Below are positions 31,931 to 44,807 of a DNA stretch of 64,000 nt, piece by piece. Positions within the stretch are counted from its first letter, which is position 1. Each line of letters opens with the position of its first letter. The notes under the pieces were generated by a model, which made no database searches, was not told the origin of the DNA, and worked only from the letters and a program-made list of their open reading frames with translations. Made by a program: the position numbers and the translations under genes. The DNA is from Pseudopyrenochaeta lycopersici (taxonomy: Eukaryota > Ascomycota > Dothideomycetes > Pleosporales > Pseudopyrenochaetaceae): positions 124,001 to 188,000 of the forward strand of contig NHZP01000032.1 in NCBI GenBank assembly GCA_003313425.1, given 5' to 3'.

Positions 31931-34490
31931 TTACTTCTTCTTCTTAATCTCCTTAATCCTCTTGCTACGACGAGGAGTCTGCGACGGTGCATGCAGATTT
32001 GACGCGCCCATGTTAGGTTGCGCTCGCCTAGGGCGAGAAGACGCGAGAGGAGGTCCCATAGGTGACTAACCAGGCGAATATTAACTTGGCGCCTGCTGCT
32101 GCGATGACGACCTTCGTGAACTAGCATGAGTTGAAGTCTGTGGAGACTTAGTTGCGCTTTAGATTGACAGACGCCTCGGTTTCTCCTTCCTGTCCAGCAT
32201 CCTAGCAGCCTTGCTATTAGGATTATTAGAAAGCTCCTTAAGAACCTTGTCTAGGGCAGTGCGTTATTTAACCTGCCTATCGTGCTTCTACTACTTAGCT
32301 TCCTAAGCTAGATTTATACCTTTATTTAAGAAGAATAACCTATTAGGTACGCTAAGGTCTTTATCTTCCCTAAAAATAAGCTTCTTATAATACTAGCAGA
32401 TAACCTAATACTCTTTAATTATCTTTACTATAGCCTTCTTAGTATCCTTAATAAATTAACAGATTAAACTAGGATTAGGCTAATCTGTAAATAAGTTAGT
32501 TAGTTTCTCTAAGACTAGCAGAGAGTCTTATCTTAGCTAATAGTTTACAGCCTTAGTAATATTTAATAAGTATACTAGTGTAATATCTCTAGGAAAGGCC
32601 TACTTAACGCTGCTATAGTAATTTAAGTATCTAGAAGGTAACTTTAGCGCGGTAGTTAAGCTTTAAAAGGTAGTAGTAAGCTCTTAATAGGAGCCTATCT
32701 TAGGAATCTCTATTATAGTTATATCCTCTTCTACCTTAATAAACTAAGGTAAGATAGTTTATTATTGTATAGTTACAGGTCTAGTAGATCTATAAGGTAG
32801 CTTAGGATTAGAGATGCGGACATAACTAGCCTTGTAAGGCTAACTAAACTATTTAATGTTAGGGAATTTTACACTGTAACTCTCTAGCTAGTCCCTCTTA
32901 TTATCCTATCCCTTAATATAACTAGTAGAGTTCTTAAGTCCTAAGTTTTCTTGCTAGTTCTAGTACTTATAGATAATATTATAAAAGCTACGTAGTATCT
33001 ACGTACAGTTATCTTTATCTTTATTATTAAAAGAGACGCTTCCTTAGATAATATCTATACCCCTACCTAAGTATATAGCCTTAGAGATATTTAAGTTAAT
33101 ATAATAGAAGTAAGTCCTATCCCTAGGCTTAGTGTATTTCGTGTAGTAAAGGTAAGAAATTAGGTTAGGCTCTTTTCGCAAGACTGCGTATAGCAGCTAA
33201 TACTTAACATTACTACGTATAAGCTGCTGTATTAATAAATAATATATTACCTAACACTAGCTAAGGTTACTCTTACTATTAATTAACCGCGTATAGTAGA
33301 GGTATATGTTAAAACTCTAATTAAGGATTAAGACTAGCTTAGGATCCTTAAAAATCTAGCTAAAGGTATTATAGGTAATACTACTATACTCCTTAAATGC
33401 TTTAATATATACTCCCTAACTAAGAGCCTTAGTAACTTCGTCCTAGTTAATTTAGACTTAAACTTTTACTAAGTAATAATAATAGCTCTTTAGGTCTTAA
33501 TGCGTATAGTCTCCTTAAAATAGGGCTAAGAACAGAACCTAAGTTACTAGGTCTAATTAAAGCTAACCTTATTAATCTTAATAATAGTATAGTATCTTAA
33601 GTAGCTAAACTATGTTTAAAATACTAAGGCTTTAAGTAAGTAGGCCTATCTTACTAGCTACGTAACAGTAATATTACTAGCATACCTTGTAATAGTTAAA
33701 TACTTAACTACTCTGCCTATCCTTAAGAGTACTAAAATTTATATACTCTTAATACTAGGTATTAATTAGCTAGACGCGCTTACTATTATTTAACTTCCTA
33801 GACGTAAGTAACGTAGTTATCTTAACTAGAGTAGACTGTTTATTTATATAGTTACATCCCTTACGCAATTTTACTATAATACTAGTTTTAAGTAAGATGT
33901 CTTCTTTAATTAAGTCTTAAACGTTAATACTGTTATTAAGTATTACTAGCAGTATTTCTAACTCTTCGCGTAACTACCTTACTAACTCTAAGTCTCTTAC
34001 GCGAATCTTATCTAGAGCGAGAGGCTGCGTAGAGGGAAATCTCTAACGCTGCTTAAGACAGAATTTCTCTTAAAGGGCTTCTACTGCCTTAACTTATTAT
34101 TAAGTTTACTTATTTCCTCTTAAGCGTTATTCTTCTAGCTAGATTTCTTAAATACTTTTAGCTGTAATAGACAGCCTGTCTGTTTAAGGCTTACTTAGCT
34201 TCTCTAACTTATTCTAGATATTACTTCTAAATTCTTTACTTATGCGTTAGTAACTAAGACTAGAAGGCTTAATAACTTACGTATACTCTCTAATATTTAA
34301 TAAAGTAGTAGGGCTTTAGCTTCTAGCACGTTTAGAGGTAGTTATTACTAAGGCTGTTATCTAGACGCTAACCTTAGTTACAGAATTATTCTTACTATTA
34401 CTAGTAGCAGGAAGAAGTAACTTAGTCTACTTATAATACCTAAAATAATTCTCCTATAGCTACTTAGGTAGAATAGTTATATTTAGAGGA
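31931..34490 (-). pseudogene. RIP-broken gene with possible 2OG-Fe(II) dioxygenase-like domain and basic tail
   Basis: The minus-strand frame can be followed from about 34490 to the TAA at 31931-31933, with interruptions that are TAG/TAA. The middle reads LLYAVLRKEPNLISYLYY, TYFYYINLNISKAIYLGRGI and GSVSFNNKDKDNCT, then RISNPKLPYRSTRPVTI. If the Tyr and Asn of YINLN are RIP products of His and Asp, an HxD iron motif appears (33083-33112), and PYRSTRP would have been PHGSTGP, the distal His/Arg region (32768-32822). The C-terminal tail is little mutated and very basic (RRSKRIKEIKKKK). The family is a guess from pattern; an unknown transposon-borne protein is the alternative. A 205-bp LTR begins 15 bp beyond its apparent 5' end. 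Confidence 0.4.
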
Positions 34491-34505
34491 AGCTTTGTCC
34501 CGATA

Positions 34506-34710
34506 TGTTAGGGACTGTTAGTAGAGGTCGAGGTTAAGTGATATAGGATAGTATTAAGACTAATCCTTAACCTCTGCTTAGAGGGGGTAGCTCTTATTTA
34601 TATACTAGCCCGTCTCTAGTGTAGTCCTAAGCCTTTCTAGGCTCTATCTAGTATAAGTCTAAGGGCCCTCCGCTAGGTCGTCTCCTGCTAGGTCTAGTGT
34701 ATTCGTAATA
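34506..34710 (-). repeat. 3' LTR of Gypsy element 1
   Basis: 205 bp. Its outer 40 bp (TGTTAGGGACTG...) retain G/C where the matching inner end of the other LTR is mutated. Its inner end reads ATTCGTAATA where the other LTR has GTTCGTGACA. Confidence 0.9.
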
Positions 34711-34735
34711 ATTACCCTCCCCTTTTTTTAAGGGT
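34711..34735 (-). other. Polypurine tract of Gypsy element 1
   Basis: A pyrimidine run on the plus strand (CCCTCCCCTTTTTTT) directly inside the LTR, i.e. a purine run on the coding strand where plus-strand DNA synthesis would start. Confidence 0.75.
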
Positions 34736-35899
34736 TGTCCCTAACCCGTATAGACGTTACGCGCACGCTGTTCGCGCTACCCCAGTCCTAACGCGTCTCT
34801 AGTTATTTGCTAGGTAACGTAATATATTTCCTGTAGGCAGCTTTTACAGCTTTACCTGTAAATCTTTTTACGTAAGGTAGCTACCTTTACGACTATTATA
34901 CGGTCGCCGTTTCCTAGCTACCTTAGCGTATTCCTTTCTTATAACTGCTATTAGCTAGGGCCTTACGTATTTAGCTTATAAAGTTTACGTGTATAACGCT
35001 GTTACGTAGGTAGGTTGTTATAGCCTGTCCCTACTAGCTACTTATTACCCCTTTACGTAGTTTATCCTTTACAGGTAAGTTACTAGTAAGCTGCTGCCTA
35101 TAACTACCCTAGTAAGAGGCTAGGTTTTAGAGGGTCTGTAGGCGCAGAGGTGTATAAGTATACTACTCCCCTTCTCCCTACTACTTACATCTACTTCCTT
35201 CTTCTAGGTAATTATACTACTCTTTAACTTACTTAATAGGTTCCTAAATACTAACTAGCGTAAGTAACGCGCCTCTTCCTAGTTACATCTATAGTTTGCC
35301 TAGCAATATATAGCTGCAGCTGTTACTTACTTAGTTTTAGTGCGAGGCCTGTATCTCCGCTCTTTCTACAGTATCCTGCAGGGACCCTAATAGTATAGTT
35401 TAGGGCATATTTTACACGTTTTGCTTAGGTAAAGGCTATTATATCTGTAAGAATAACTTTAGTATATATAGCTATTATTTCTCTTAGAAGAAAGGGGGTT
35501 GTGTTAAAGTAAGTAACTTACCCTTACTTCTAGGTTTAGCTAACAGGTCTCCTAGATTAAACCTTTATTTTAGCGTGCTATTAATTTACTTAACTAGCTA
35601 ATTATAGTTGCGAATTATAAAACTAATATAGCCTTGTCCTGTCTTTAACCTAGGGATTCGCTGTCTAAGATCTTTATTATTAATAATTGTGTTACGCTTA
35701 CCTAGACGCGTGCTTATAATTATACTATAGAGTTACGTTAGGCCTTCTCTACTATATTATAGGCCTATAATTACCTTATTTATTCCTATCCTAGGGGGGA
35801 GATTAAGTTTAAGAAGGCCTGCTAGGTGTTTTAAGAGTTAAACGTTAAGTAATATAAAGTAACTTTCTTACTACTTCCTTTAGTAATATATAGCTAATA

Positions 35900-38800
35900 T
35901 ATGTAGTTAGGAATTAGTACGTCTAGTTTAAAGCGCCTAGAAAATATAGTTATAGATAAAAGTATTAAGCATAACTTTTAGTCTACTAGGTATTACAGTA
36001 ACTATAAGCGTCGCTAGTACTATTACAGAACTAATATTCCCGCTAAGTCTAACGTTAGTTTACCCTTTACCCCTTTACCTGTTAAGAAGTCTATTTATTT
36101 AAGTTTACCTCTTACCTTTAGTAGTTCTATTAGTAGCTAAGCTTTAGCGCTTAGGATTACAGCTACGTTAGGTCCTAAGCAGGATTATAATACCTCTATA
36201 TCGCCTTCCTTTTAGCCTTCTATTTCTCCTAGCGCTTAGTCTACCTACTCTTAAGCTACCTTTTATTCTATAGAGTTGCCCTTAAGTCCTATTCCTATAA
36301 ATACTTTTAATAAGGTCTTTTATAGTAGTCTCTCGCTCTTTACTAGTCCTCCTACTAGTAGTTATACGTCGCGTTGTTCTAATCGCCTGCGTTAGGCAGA
36401 TGCTAGTTAGCGTAGAGGTAGTAATATAGAGATAGGGGACTAAATAGGTCTAGGGCGTGTTTCTAGTAGGCCTTATATAGAGTATATTAGTTTAGTTTAT
36501 AGGTATATAGTAATATTATAAATATCTTCCTATTCTCTTCTAAGCTTCTTCTAGGGCTAGCCCTATTATTATTCTAGTTATCTTCTAAGAGGTGCTTAAG
36601 AGTTACGCTCTAGGGATGCTAGGTAGTCTTATAAGAGTTTATTATAGTAGTTAAGATTCTCTTCTAGCTCCTAGGTTATATCTTTAATACTCTAACCTAG
36701 CTACTTTACCTTAAGCTCGCGCCCTCTTATAAGAGTTTCCCTATAATCTAAGATTCCTTCTACTTTATATTAATCTCCTATAGGGGCGTCTACTAAGTCC
36801 TAGATAAGGCCTAGTTAGAACCCTCTCTATATTAGGGGTTCTACTTAGGGCTCTAATAGGGATACGTAGAAGATAAGGTGAATTCGCGCTATTAATAGCG
36901 GGAGGGCAAGCCTATATACTAGCTTACTAATACGCTCTTTAATATAGAACAGCCCTAGGTATCTTACTGCAAACTTCTTTAAAGGTCTTAAGGTTACTAT
37001 ATGCTTCGCCTATAACAGCACTAGGTCTCTAATAAAGAAGTGTTAGTTAGACTGTTTCGTATTATACTACTTTATATTACTTTACTGCGCCTTTTCTAGG
37101 CGTGCCCTTACCTCCTCCTATTATTAGTGCTATTTATTCAGTCTGTTACTAACTTACTGCCTAAGTTCTAGTGCTCCTACAGGACTATCCTAGGCTAGAG
37201 GCGGTTTACAGAGCTAGTAGCTGTTAGGGATTCTATTAAATCCCTTTAGGTCCGTCCTAAACGCCGCCTTAATAGGGCTTACGCTGTATACTAAGTAGTT
37301 TTTTAAGTTATAAGCTTACTCCGCGTAGGGTAGTAGCTCTACCTAGTTATCTTGCTAGTAGTTTATATAGATACAGAGGTAGGTCTCTAGTTCCTAGTTC
37401 TAGCGTTTAGTTTACCTATCTATTTAAGGGTAGAAAGCAGTGCTAAGCCTGTATTTAATTTTAAGGTAGTAATAAATATCTAACTAGAACTAGCTTATAA
37501 ATACTAACCCTTAATCTAATAGAAGGGTGTCTAGTAGCTCCTGCTTAAGAAAGCATTATTTTAGCAGTAACTCTGCTACCTACTAGGACGTAATCGTCTT
37601 TATTATAGGCAGGTACTAGATATATTTTATAAAGCGATCTACTAGTACTAGTATAGCGTCGTACTTATTCCTCTTATTATCTATTAACTTTAGTAAGTCT
37701 GTAATAAAGTCTAGGGAGTAGTGCCTCTATACTATCTTAGAAAGGGGTAGTAGTAATAACAGGCCCTAGGGCTTATGTCTCTAGATCTTATTTAGCTAGC
37801 ACTACAAGCACTAGCTAATATACTTCTAAGTATCTTTCCTAAGGTAGAGCTAAAAGTATTTTCTTTAGAGAACCTTAGTAGTTTTATCTACTCTATAGTA
37901 CCCTCCTATAGGGTTATTATAGTTCCTCTAGAGTATATTTGCGCGGAGTAAGGCGTCCTTAGGGATCTATACTTTCCCGCTCCTGCGCAGGAGGCCCTTA
38001 GGGTTAACTTCCTAAGTGCTAGCCTTCTTCCTCGCTTTGCCCGCGTCTTACTCTGCTAGCGCTGCAAAGCTAGAATAGGCCTAATCCTGTACTTACACCA
38101 GCTAGACGTGTTTAAGAAGGCGTCCTAGAACTTCTAGGGCGTAGGCAGACTCTTATTACGTAGCTACTACCGCGAGGTAGTTAGGTACTATTACTTAGAA
38201 CCTTAGGCTGCGCAAAAGCCCTTTAGTAGCTAGTAAGTATAATAGCCTAGCTTATAGGTTTCCCTCTGTGCTAGCTTCATCGCCTATAGTTTAGCTACAG
38301 GCAGGGATAAGTAACGTATTACTAATAACTAACTACTTATTAGGGAATTCCTAGGCAGGTAGATTCTCTTTTAGAGGTCAACGCGGACCTAGCTAGGTTC
38401 TATCCTTAGGGAGGTGTAGTTCCTATACTACCTGCGGGGTAGTTAGAGCTATAAACTCTTAAGGTGTCTACTATTAAAGCTTTTATTAGAGCGTAGAGAG
38501 TATTACACTCTTTAACGCTTAAGGTTCTCCTACTAGGAGTCCTTACGCAAAGTTAGGCCTTTAAGAGAGCCCGTTAGTAAGGTTCTTAGGTCCTAGTTTA
38601 TACTCTACTTTAAAGTTAAATTCTGCTAGCTCCTTAGCTTATTAGGCCTGCTTAGGAGAGAGCTCCTTTATTATTATAAAGTATTAGAGGTTATTATAGT
38701 TAGAGAGTACCTAGATTATTATTAGAGTGTGTTAGAGGTAGTACCTCTACGTCCTAAATACTTCTATAATAGCGCAGAGCTCCTTATTATAGGTGTGCTA

Positions 38801-41800
38801 ATTTAGAGATAGTCTAGAGAACTTCTTACTCTAGAACGTGATAGGCTTCTAGTAATACTCTATTACCTGCCTAGTTAAGGCTAGTTATAAGAGGATAGTA
38901 GCTATTATAAAGTCTAAAGCGTTAGTAAGAACTATTACTAGTTCTACTAGGTTAAAGTGCTAAAGCACGGGGGCTTCTAAGAACTTCTAACGCAGCATAA
39001 GGAACGCATTCCTTACGTAGTTAGGCTACGCCTACAGCTAGTACTATCTCGTAGGTCCCTTACAACTCTTTACAGCCTTATTTATAGCCTTACCTATAAG
39101 GGGCGTACTTAGGTCTATTAGTAAGTTCTAAGCAGTTATTATATAGTCTACTAACAGACGTACTATAGCAGAGTAGTTAAAGATAAATCTTTAATAGAAG
39201 TTAGCGAACATAAGGAACACTTAGATATCCTTATAGCCCTAGAGTTCTAGCTACTCTCTAATAGTCTGTACCCTTACAGAGTCTATTACTACGCCTCCTA
39301 GGGTTACTATAAACCCTAAGAATTCTATAGATCTAGTAGAGAAGGTATACTTACTTACCTTATAGTACAGGCCCTATTCTATAAGTTAGTCTAAGACCTC
39401 CTCTACGTAGCTATTATATTCTTTCTTATTCTCTAAGTAGATTAGTATATTATCTAGATACACTACGTAAGTGCGGTCTACGAGCCCCTTAAGGGCTCTA
39501 TAGATATAAGACTAGAAGGTTACTAGTGCGTTAGATAATCTAAAAAGTAGAATAAGGTACTTAAAGTAGCTATACTGCGTCTTAAACGCTGTTTTCTACT
39601 TATTGCCCTCCTTAATCTAAAGTCTATAATAGGCGTCTTAGATATCTAACTTTATAAAGATTTACGCCTTTAAGAGGCAGTCTAGCATCTCGCTTATAAG
39701 AGGGATTAGGTACTAGTTCTTTATAGTTACTTTATTTAGGCCTTAGTAGTCTACGTATAGCTAGAGCGTTCTATCTAATTTTAGTATAAAAAGGATTAGG
39801 GCCCCCGCTAGTAACGTGCTGGGCTAGATCTATTCTTTCTCCTGCGCCGTGTTAAGGTATTCCTAGAGGATATCTAGCTCTTAGCGCGAGAGGTTGTAAA
39901 TAGGGAGGTTTAGGACTTTTTATCTCTCCTCTAACATAATCGCGTGGTTATACTGCCCGTAGGGGCGCAGTACCTCTATCTAATACTTACTAAAGGCGAG
40001 CTACTTATAGTGCAGCTTCTAGAGGACGTGCCTTAATTCCTCTTTATCTAAGCAGTCCCTAGCGGGGTTAACCCGCAGAGCATCCTCCTTAGCTAGGCTA
40101 GAGAGGATACAGGGTGCTACTAAGAGGGTAGCGCGCTAATTAGAGTTCCTATTACGTATACTAGACACTACGCGCTGTACTGTCTCTACAGGCAGCTAGG
40201 CTAGCTAGGGTTCCCTTCAGACACACTCCTTTAGGTAGTCTATAATACCAAAGACTAGGTTTCGCAGCTAGAGTAAGCCCTAGCGATAGAACTATTCTGC
40301 GTTATATTCTATATCTCTACTAGGCTTAGCAGGTTCTAACAGATTCGCGGCAGTTACCTAACACATCTCCTCTCAGACTACTCTTTTAGCCTCGCTAGTT
40401 AGGGTGTTACAGGTTAGGGCTCCTAGGTAGAGGATATAGGCTATCTCTCTAGGGCTAACATCGCCTAACAGGTCTACAGCAGTAACAACTTAGACCTAGT
40501 TAGTATCTCGCGCGGCCTACTATTTAAATTCTCCTATAGAGAATTAAATCTTAAGATTAGCTTCCCTTAGCTATAAGTATCCTAGGATAAGGTTATAGCC
40601 TTTAATATTAGTAGACTAAAATAGTTATAGGCCTACCTATTTTACTATACCTTTTAAGTCCTAGTACTAGATAGACAGATTATATACAGCTCCTAGTAGA
40701 AGTAGTTAATTATTAACTAGGCTTACTGTAGGCTTCTAGTAGTAGTTTACTCTAAGCAGGAAGTAAAGCTAAGTAATCTCGCTTAATATAATATTAATCT
40801 CTGCGCCTAAGTCGTATAGGGCTTAGAGAGGGAGCAGGAGTCTATTAGCTACCTGTAGCTAGACTTTAATCGCTATCCAGAGTGCTTTCCCCTAAGTATT
40901 AGGCCCTAGTAGTAGTTAGGATAGATTAGTAACTAGGGTGTTACGTTTCCTAATTAAGGCTTAGGCTAAGTTTGTTTATTAGCTCTACCTCTCGCATTTC
41001 CCTAATTATAATTCTTCTAGTAAGGTTAGGTTATACCCTACTTAGCTAGGTCCTAGGAGTTTTTAGGCGTCCCCTAGTACCGCGGCGGGTTCTATATAGG
41101 CTTTAGACAGGGTAATCTTTAAGAGTAGTTTATCTCTAAGGGTCTGTTATTTTACTTCTTACTAGTCCTCTGCAGGTTAGAGAAAGAGTTTAACGCTAGG
41201 CGTTTGCCCTAAGAAGGGCCTTTAGCGTTAGCTTTTTAGGTGTCCCCTAAAAAATAATTAGCGTAAGTTATAGTTTCTGTGTTACGTAGGGCCCTTTTAA
41301 ACTTAGGCTATAAGTTAATAGTCTTAAGGACCCTAGTACGCATAATCTCCCTATAGTATTCCTCTAGAAGTCTTAACTATATAAAGGTAATCTTTAGCTT
41401 ATAGTTATCCTCTCTATCCTCTAGCTTAAAGAAGTTATAGGTTAGAAAGGATTCCTTTTTCCTTAGCTAGAGGAGGAAGGTATTAACGTTATTATCCCTC
41501 CGCTACTTAAAGTTAAAGAACTAAAGGTAGTTATTATAGCGGGTAAGAATAGGATCTTAAACTAGCTTACGTTCCTCCTATTTAAGGTAAGCCTATAAGG
41601 TAATACTCTCTTTGTTAATACGTTATTAGAGGAGTTCTTAGTAGATATAATACTAGATAGTCCCTAGAGCCTAATAGGTGCGGGTTACTGTATCTTCTAG
41701 CACCTGGGCGTACGCGAAGGCAGTTTTAACGTCCTTTACCTATTAGTCTACCTGCTGTGCTAATAAGGCTTAGGTTTCTAATCTTACTTTTAGTTTAGGT

Positions 41801-42350
41801 TGTATACTATTTAGAGCCCTAATAAGCTTCCCTACCTTATTAAAGGCGGGCTAAAGAGGTTCTAGTAGCTTCCTAGCCTATCCTACCCCTAGTACTTATA
41901 ACGCGTAATTAATTTAGTCCTTTAGCTTTTTAATTGCTTCCTCTAAGGCTCTAGTCTCTTCTGCTTTAAAGAGGTTAGCTAATAGACCTTAGATAAACGT
42001 TTTGTTTAAGATTCCCGTTATTAGCTTTTTCCTAGTAGAAAGAGGTTAGGTTTCTGCTAGGACGTTAGCGGCACTAGATACCTCTGTTAGGGTTTTACTA
42101 ACCTAGTTAAGTCTACTACTATAAGTGCGTTAGTCTAGGAGTAGTCTTAACCTTTACTGTAGGGTACCTGTTATATTAGAGTCCTAGGGGTTTTAGTTTA
42201 AGGCGTCTAACGTATTTAATTATTAGGGGTCTTCTAATGTCCCTAGGTCTCTCTAGGCGTTCTTAGTACTTCCTTAGGGAGGCTCTAGGTTAGCGTCGCT
42301 CCTAGGTCTTCTATAAGTGCCTGCTATAATACTTCCTCTTTTTTTTCTTC
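35900..42350 (-). pseudogene. Degraded gag-pol of Gypsy element 1
   Basis: Landmarks on the minus strand, from 5' to 3', are as follows. The gag-like region (42350-41100) contains NLFKAEETRALEEAIKKLKD. The protease active site reads ALYDLGAEINIIL near 40820, with D-L-G-A for D-S-G-A. The reverse transcriptase box reads VVYLDNILIYLENK near 39450, with Asn for the second Asp of YLDD. The integrase core reads DFITDLLKLIDNKRNKYDA near 37730-37650, then VLVDRFIKYI. Stops are almost all TAG/TAA. The changes D to N, S to L and H to Y are what RIP would produce. No piece is long enough to be expressed. Confidence 0.85.
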
Positions 42351-42449
42351 TTTTACTGTTAGGTTGTAGGCGTGCTGTCCTTAGGCTCTTAACGGTACTT
42401 TAGAGGAGAGTTTCTTAACTGCTACCCCTAGAGTAAGAAGGATTAGAAT

Positions 42450-42654
42450 TATTAGGGACTGTTAGTAGAGGTTAAAGTTAAGTAATATAGGATAGTATTA
42501 AGACTAATCCTTAACCTCTGCTTAGAGGGGGTAGCTCTTATTTATATACTAGCCCGTCTCTAGTGCAGTCCTAAGCCTTTCCAGGCTCTATCCGGTATAG
42601 GTCCGAGGGCCCTCCGCTGGGTCGTCTCCCGCTAGGTCTGGTGTGTTCGTGACA
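42450..42654 (-). repeat. 5' LTR of Gypsy element 1
   Basis: 205 bp, same direction as the LTR at 34506. The outer third (around 42575-42654, GGTCCGAGGGCCCTCCGCTG) is nearly unmutated, although the DNA just outside it is RIP-mutated. Confidence 0.9.
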
Positions 42655-43100
42655 ATTAGACCCTTTAGAGTACAAGAAGTAGTTAGAACGCAGGTATATC
42701 GCTTAATTCTACTACCTCACTACCGCATTCATAACGTATTCTACATCTTACTTCTTAAACGCTAGAAATCCTAGCAGGAAGAAGAGGAAAACACCTAGCT
42801 ACCTAATATTACTCCTAAAGGAGAGGAAGTCTAGGAAGTTAAAAAGATCCTAGGCAAACGTATAAAGAAGGGCTAACTGTAGTACTAGCTAAGGTAGAAA
42901 GGCTATAATAAGACCTAGGATACCTGGACCCTAGCATTAGATTTTAAAAATATAGATAACCTAGTCTAAGAGTTTAAATAAGAGGGAAGAGCTACGCGCT
43001 TAAGGAAGAGAAAGAAAGCATAAGTTACGCAACTAAAGCGCTAAAGAGAAGTAAGTCTAGGAAAGAAAGCAGAATTTATTATTATAGCCTTAGGCTTATA
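42655..43100 (+). mobile_element. Chromodomain end of a second Gypsy polyprotein, plus strand
   Basis: The plus-strand frame reads ITYSTSYFLNARNPS (from RIHNVFHTSLL), then GEEVEVKKILGKRIKKG-like sequence and KGYNKTDTWTLALDFKNIDN once stops are skipped. This is the integrase C-terminus followed by a chromodomain, with the Trp-Glu-Pro of WEPALDF mutated. It ends in a Lys/Arg-rich tail. The rest of this element is cut off at the LTR of Gypsy element 1 and runs in the opposite direction to it. Confidence 0.8.
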
Positions 43101-44807
43101 GGTATCTATAAGAAGTAAAAGAAAACCCCTAAAAACGCTAAAACTACCTTACTCTTATTACCCGCGTTAGGCTTAATCTCCTCCCTAGCATTACTTACGC
43201 TTAAGGCGCTACTATTACTTGCTAGGGCTTAACAGGAAACTCCTAAACCTCCTGTAGCTTAGAGTATCTCTAGCCCTATCTTAACCTAGGCCTTAACCTT
43301 TGCCCTTACCGCGGCCTTAACCTCCGCCCCTACTTCTACCTCTACCTTTTACGTTACGACGCGCTGCAGCGCCTCTACAGCGCGGGGTAGGAGCCTGCTT
43401 ATCTCCTCTATTATTATCTCTGCTACCCTCTCTATTATCTGCTCCTCTGTTATTCTCTCTTCTTCCTCCTCCCCTATTCTCCTGCTGTTCTTCCTCCTCT
43501 TTATCTTAACCTCTACCCCCGCTACCTCTACTCTTGTTATTACTGCCGCTGTCGCTATTATTAGTATTATCTAGGACAGCACCCTTTAGAGATGTCAGCC
43601 TGCGCTCCTAATATAAGTAACGTATCAGTATACTATGCGGGCCGCGTAGGCTACGAGCTACTCTAGGGCAGCCGTAATCCTACGCTGCTTAGCTAGGATT
43701 AGCCTTAGAAACTAAGGCGAGGTAGTAGGTACTTAGGTAGTAACACCTATAGGTGTGCTAGTATAGGCGGCGTAGTAGCGGCGGCTAGCGAGCTCTAGAT
43801 TAAACTAGCGCTAGTAGCGCGCGAGCTTAACGCTAGTTGTAATCACCGCAGTATTAGTTTAGGGGGTAGCAGCAGCAGTAACTGCCGTATTATATTAGTT
43901 GTAAAGGACGTATAATTAGTTTAAGCAGGCATTAAGCTCGCGAGGGACCTGTATTTATTAATAACAACGCGCTTAGAGCGAGCTCTAGACTAAAGACTTA
44001 TAAGAGTATAGGCGCTACAGTTACCTGCGACATAATAGTTACAGCGCTAGTACTTAGAGTTGTTGCAGTTCTTCTTCTAGTTAGTAATGCTCTGCGCGCA
44101 GCGCAGGTAAGTCTTAGTTGCCGCGTCTTAGTTAGCACGCTTATTAGCTGTAGCCTACACAAAGGGCCTAGCACTGCAAAGGTGTAACTTCTTAATATAC
44201 TTTAGATTTAGGTAATAGACTATAGTATCAAGCGAGTTGTGTGTGTTACGTATACGATTTAATAGTATTATTATAATAGGGTAATAGAGCAGCGCGATAT
44301 CATAATAATACTAGAAAACTCTACTATTATAAAGTAGGTCTGTACCTCGTTACTAGGGAATAAAAGTCTTAATTACCTTGACTTCGCTAGAGGCAGGAGC
44401 GCAAACACAGGGCGCTTACAACACATAACAACGACGCGCATAGGACGCGTCTAGGACGCGCGATTAAAACACACACACATAGACACTTTTTTCCTATTTT
44501 CCTGCATAGTTTTAGGTTTTTATTAAGGCTATTAATGCTGTTAGGACGCTAGCTAGAGGGGAAGGCTCTGTAATAAAGTATCGTAAATCTGAATCTTAGT
44601 GTTACAGCATAGTTACGCTAGACCTTTTTAAGGGCTAGCGCGCACCGCAACGGACCTGCTTAAAACCTGCGCTAGCTGCGCGGAGCGGGGACGACAAGTA
44701 TTATTCTCTCTTATAGCTGAGTGACAGCAATACAGAACTATCCCTTCACTATTATCTGTGGTGTGAAGCAAGTACTATTGCCTGAAACCATACGTTACAC
44801 TTATAGT
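43101..44807. other. Repeat-derived DNA with a Gly/Arg-rich minus-strand frame
   Basis: The minus strand between about 44400 and 43250 reads as a broken protein with a Cys-rich patch (KNCNNSKY then RCNYYVAGNCSAY, a possible CCCH zinc finger near 44030). A low-complexity Asn/Arg/Gly/Glu-rich part with GRGRGRGG follows, so a gag-like or RNA-binding protein of an unidentified element is possible. The last 350 bp (44450-44807) are of normal composition with a CA run near 44470. Confidence 0.4.

Larger units (their letters stand above)
34506..42654 (-). mobile_element. Full-length Gypsy LTR retrotransposon (RIP-inactivated)
   Basis: Direct 205-bp LTRs lie at 34506-34710 and 42450-42654, in TG...CA form. 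Inside, on the minus strand, are gag, protease, reverse transcriptase and integrase in Gypsy order. A polypurine tract (AAAAAAAGGGGAGGG on the minus strand) touches the 34506-34710 LTR, so that one is the 3' LTR. The 5-bp flanks, CGATA on the left and ATTAG on the right, do not match, and the two sides belong to unrelated repeats. Confidence 0.9.
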
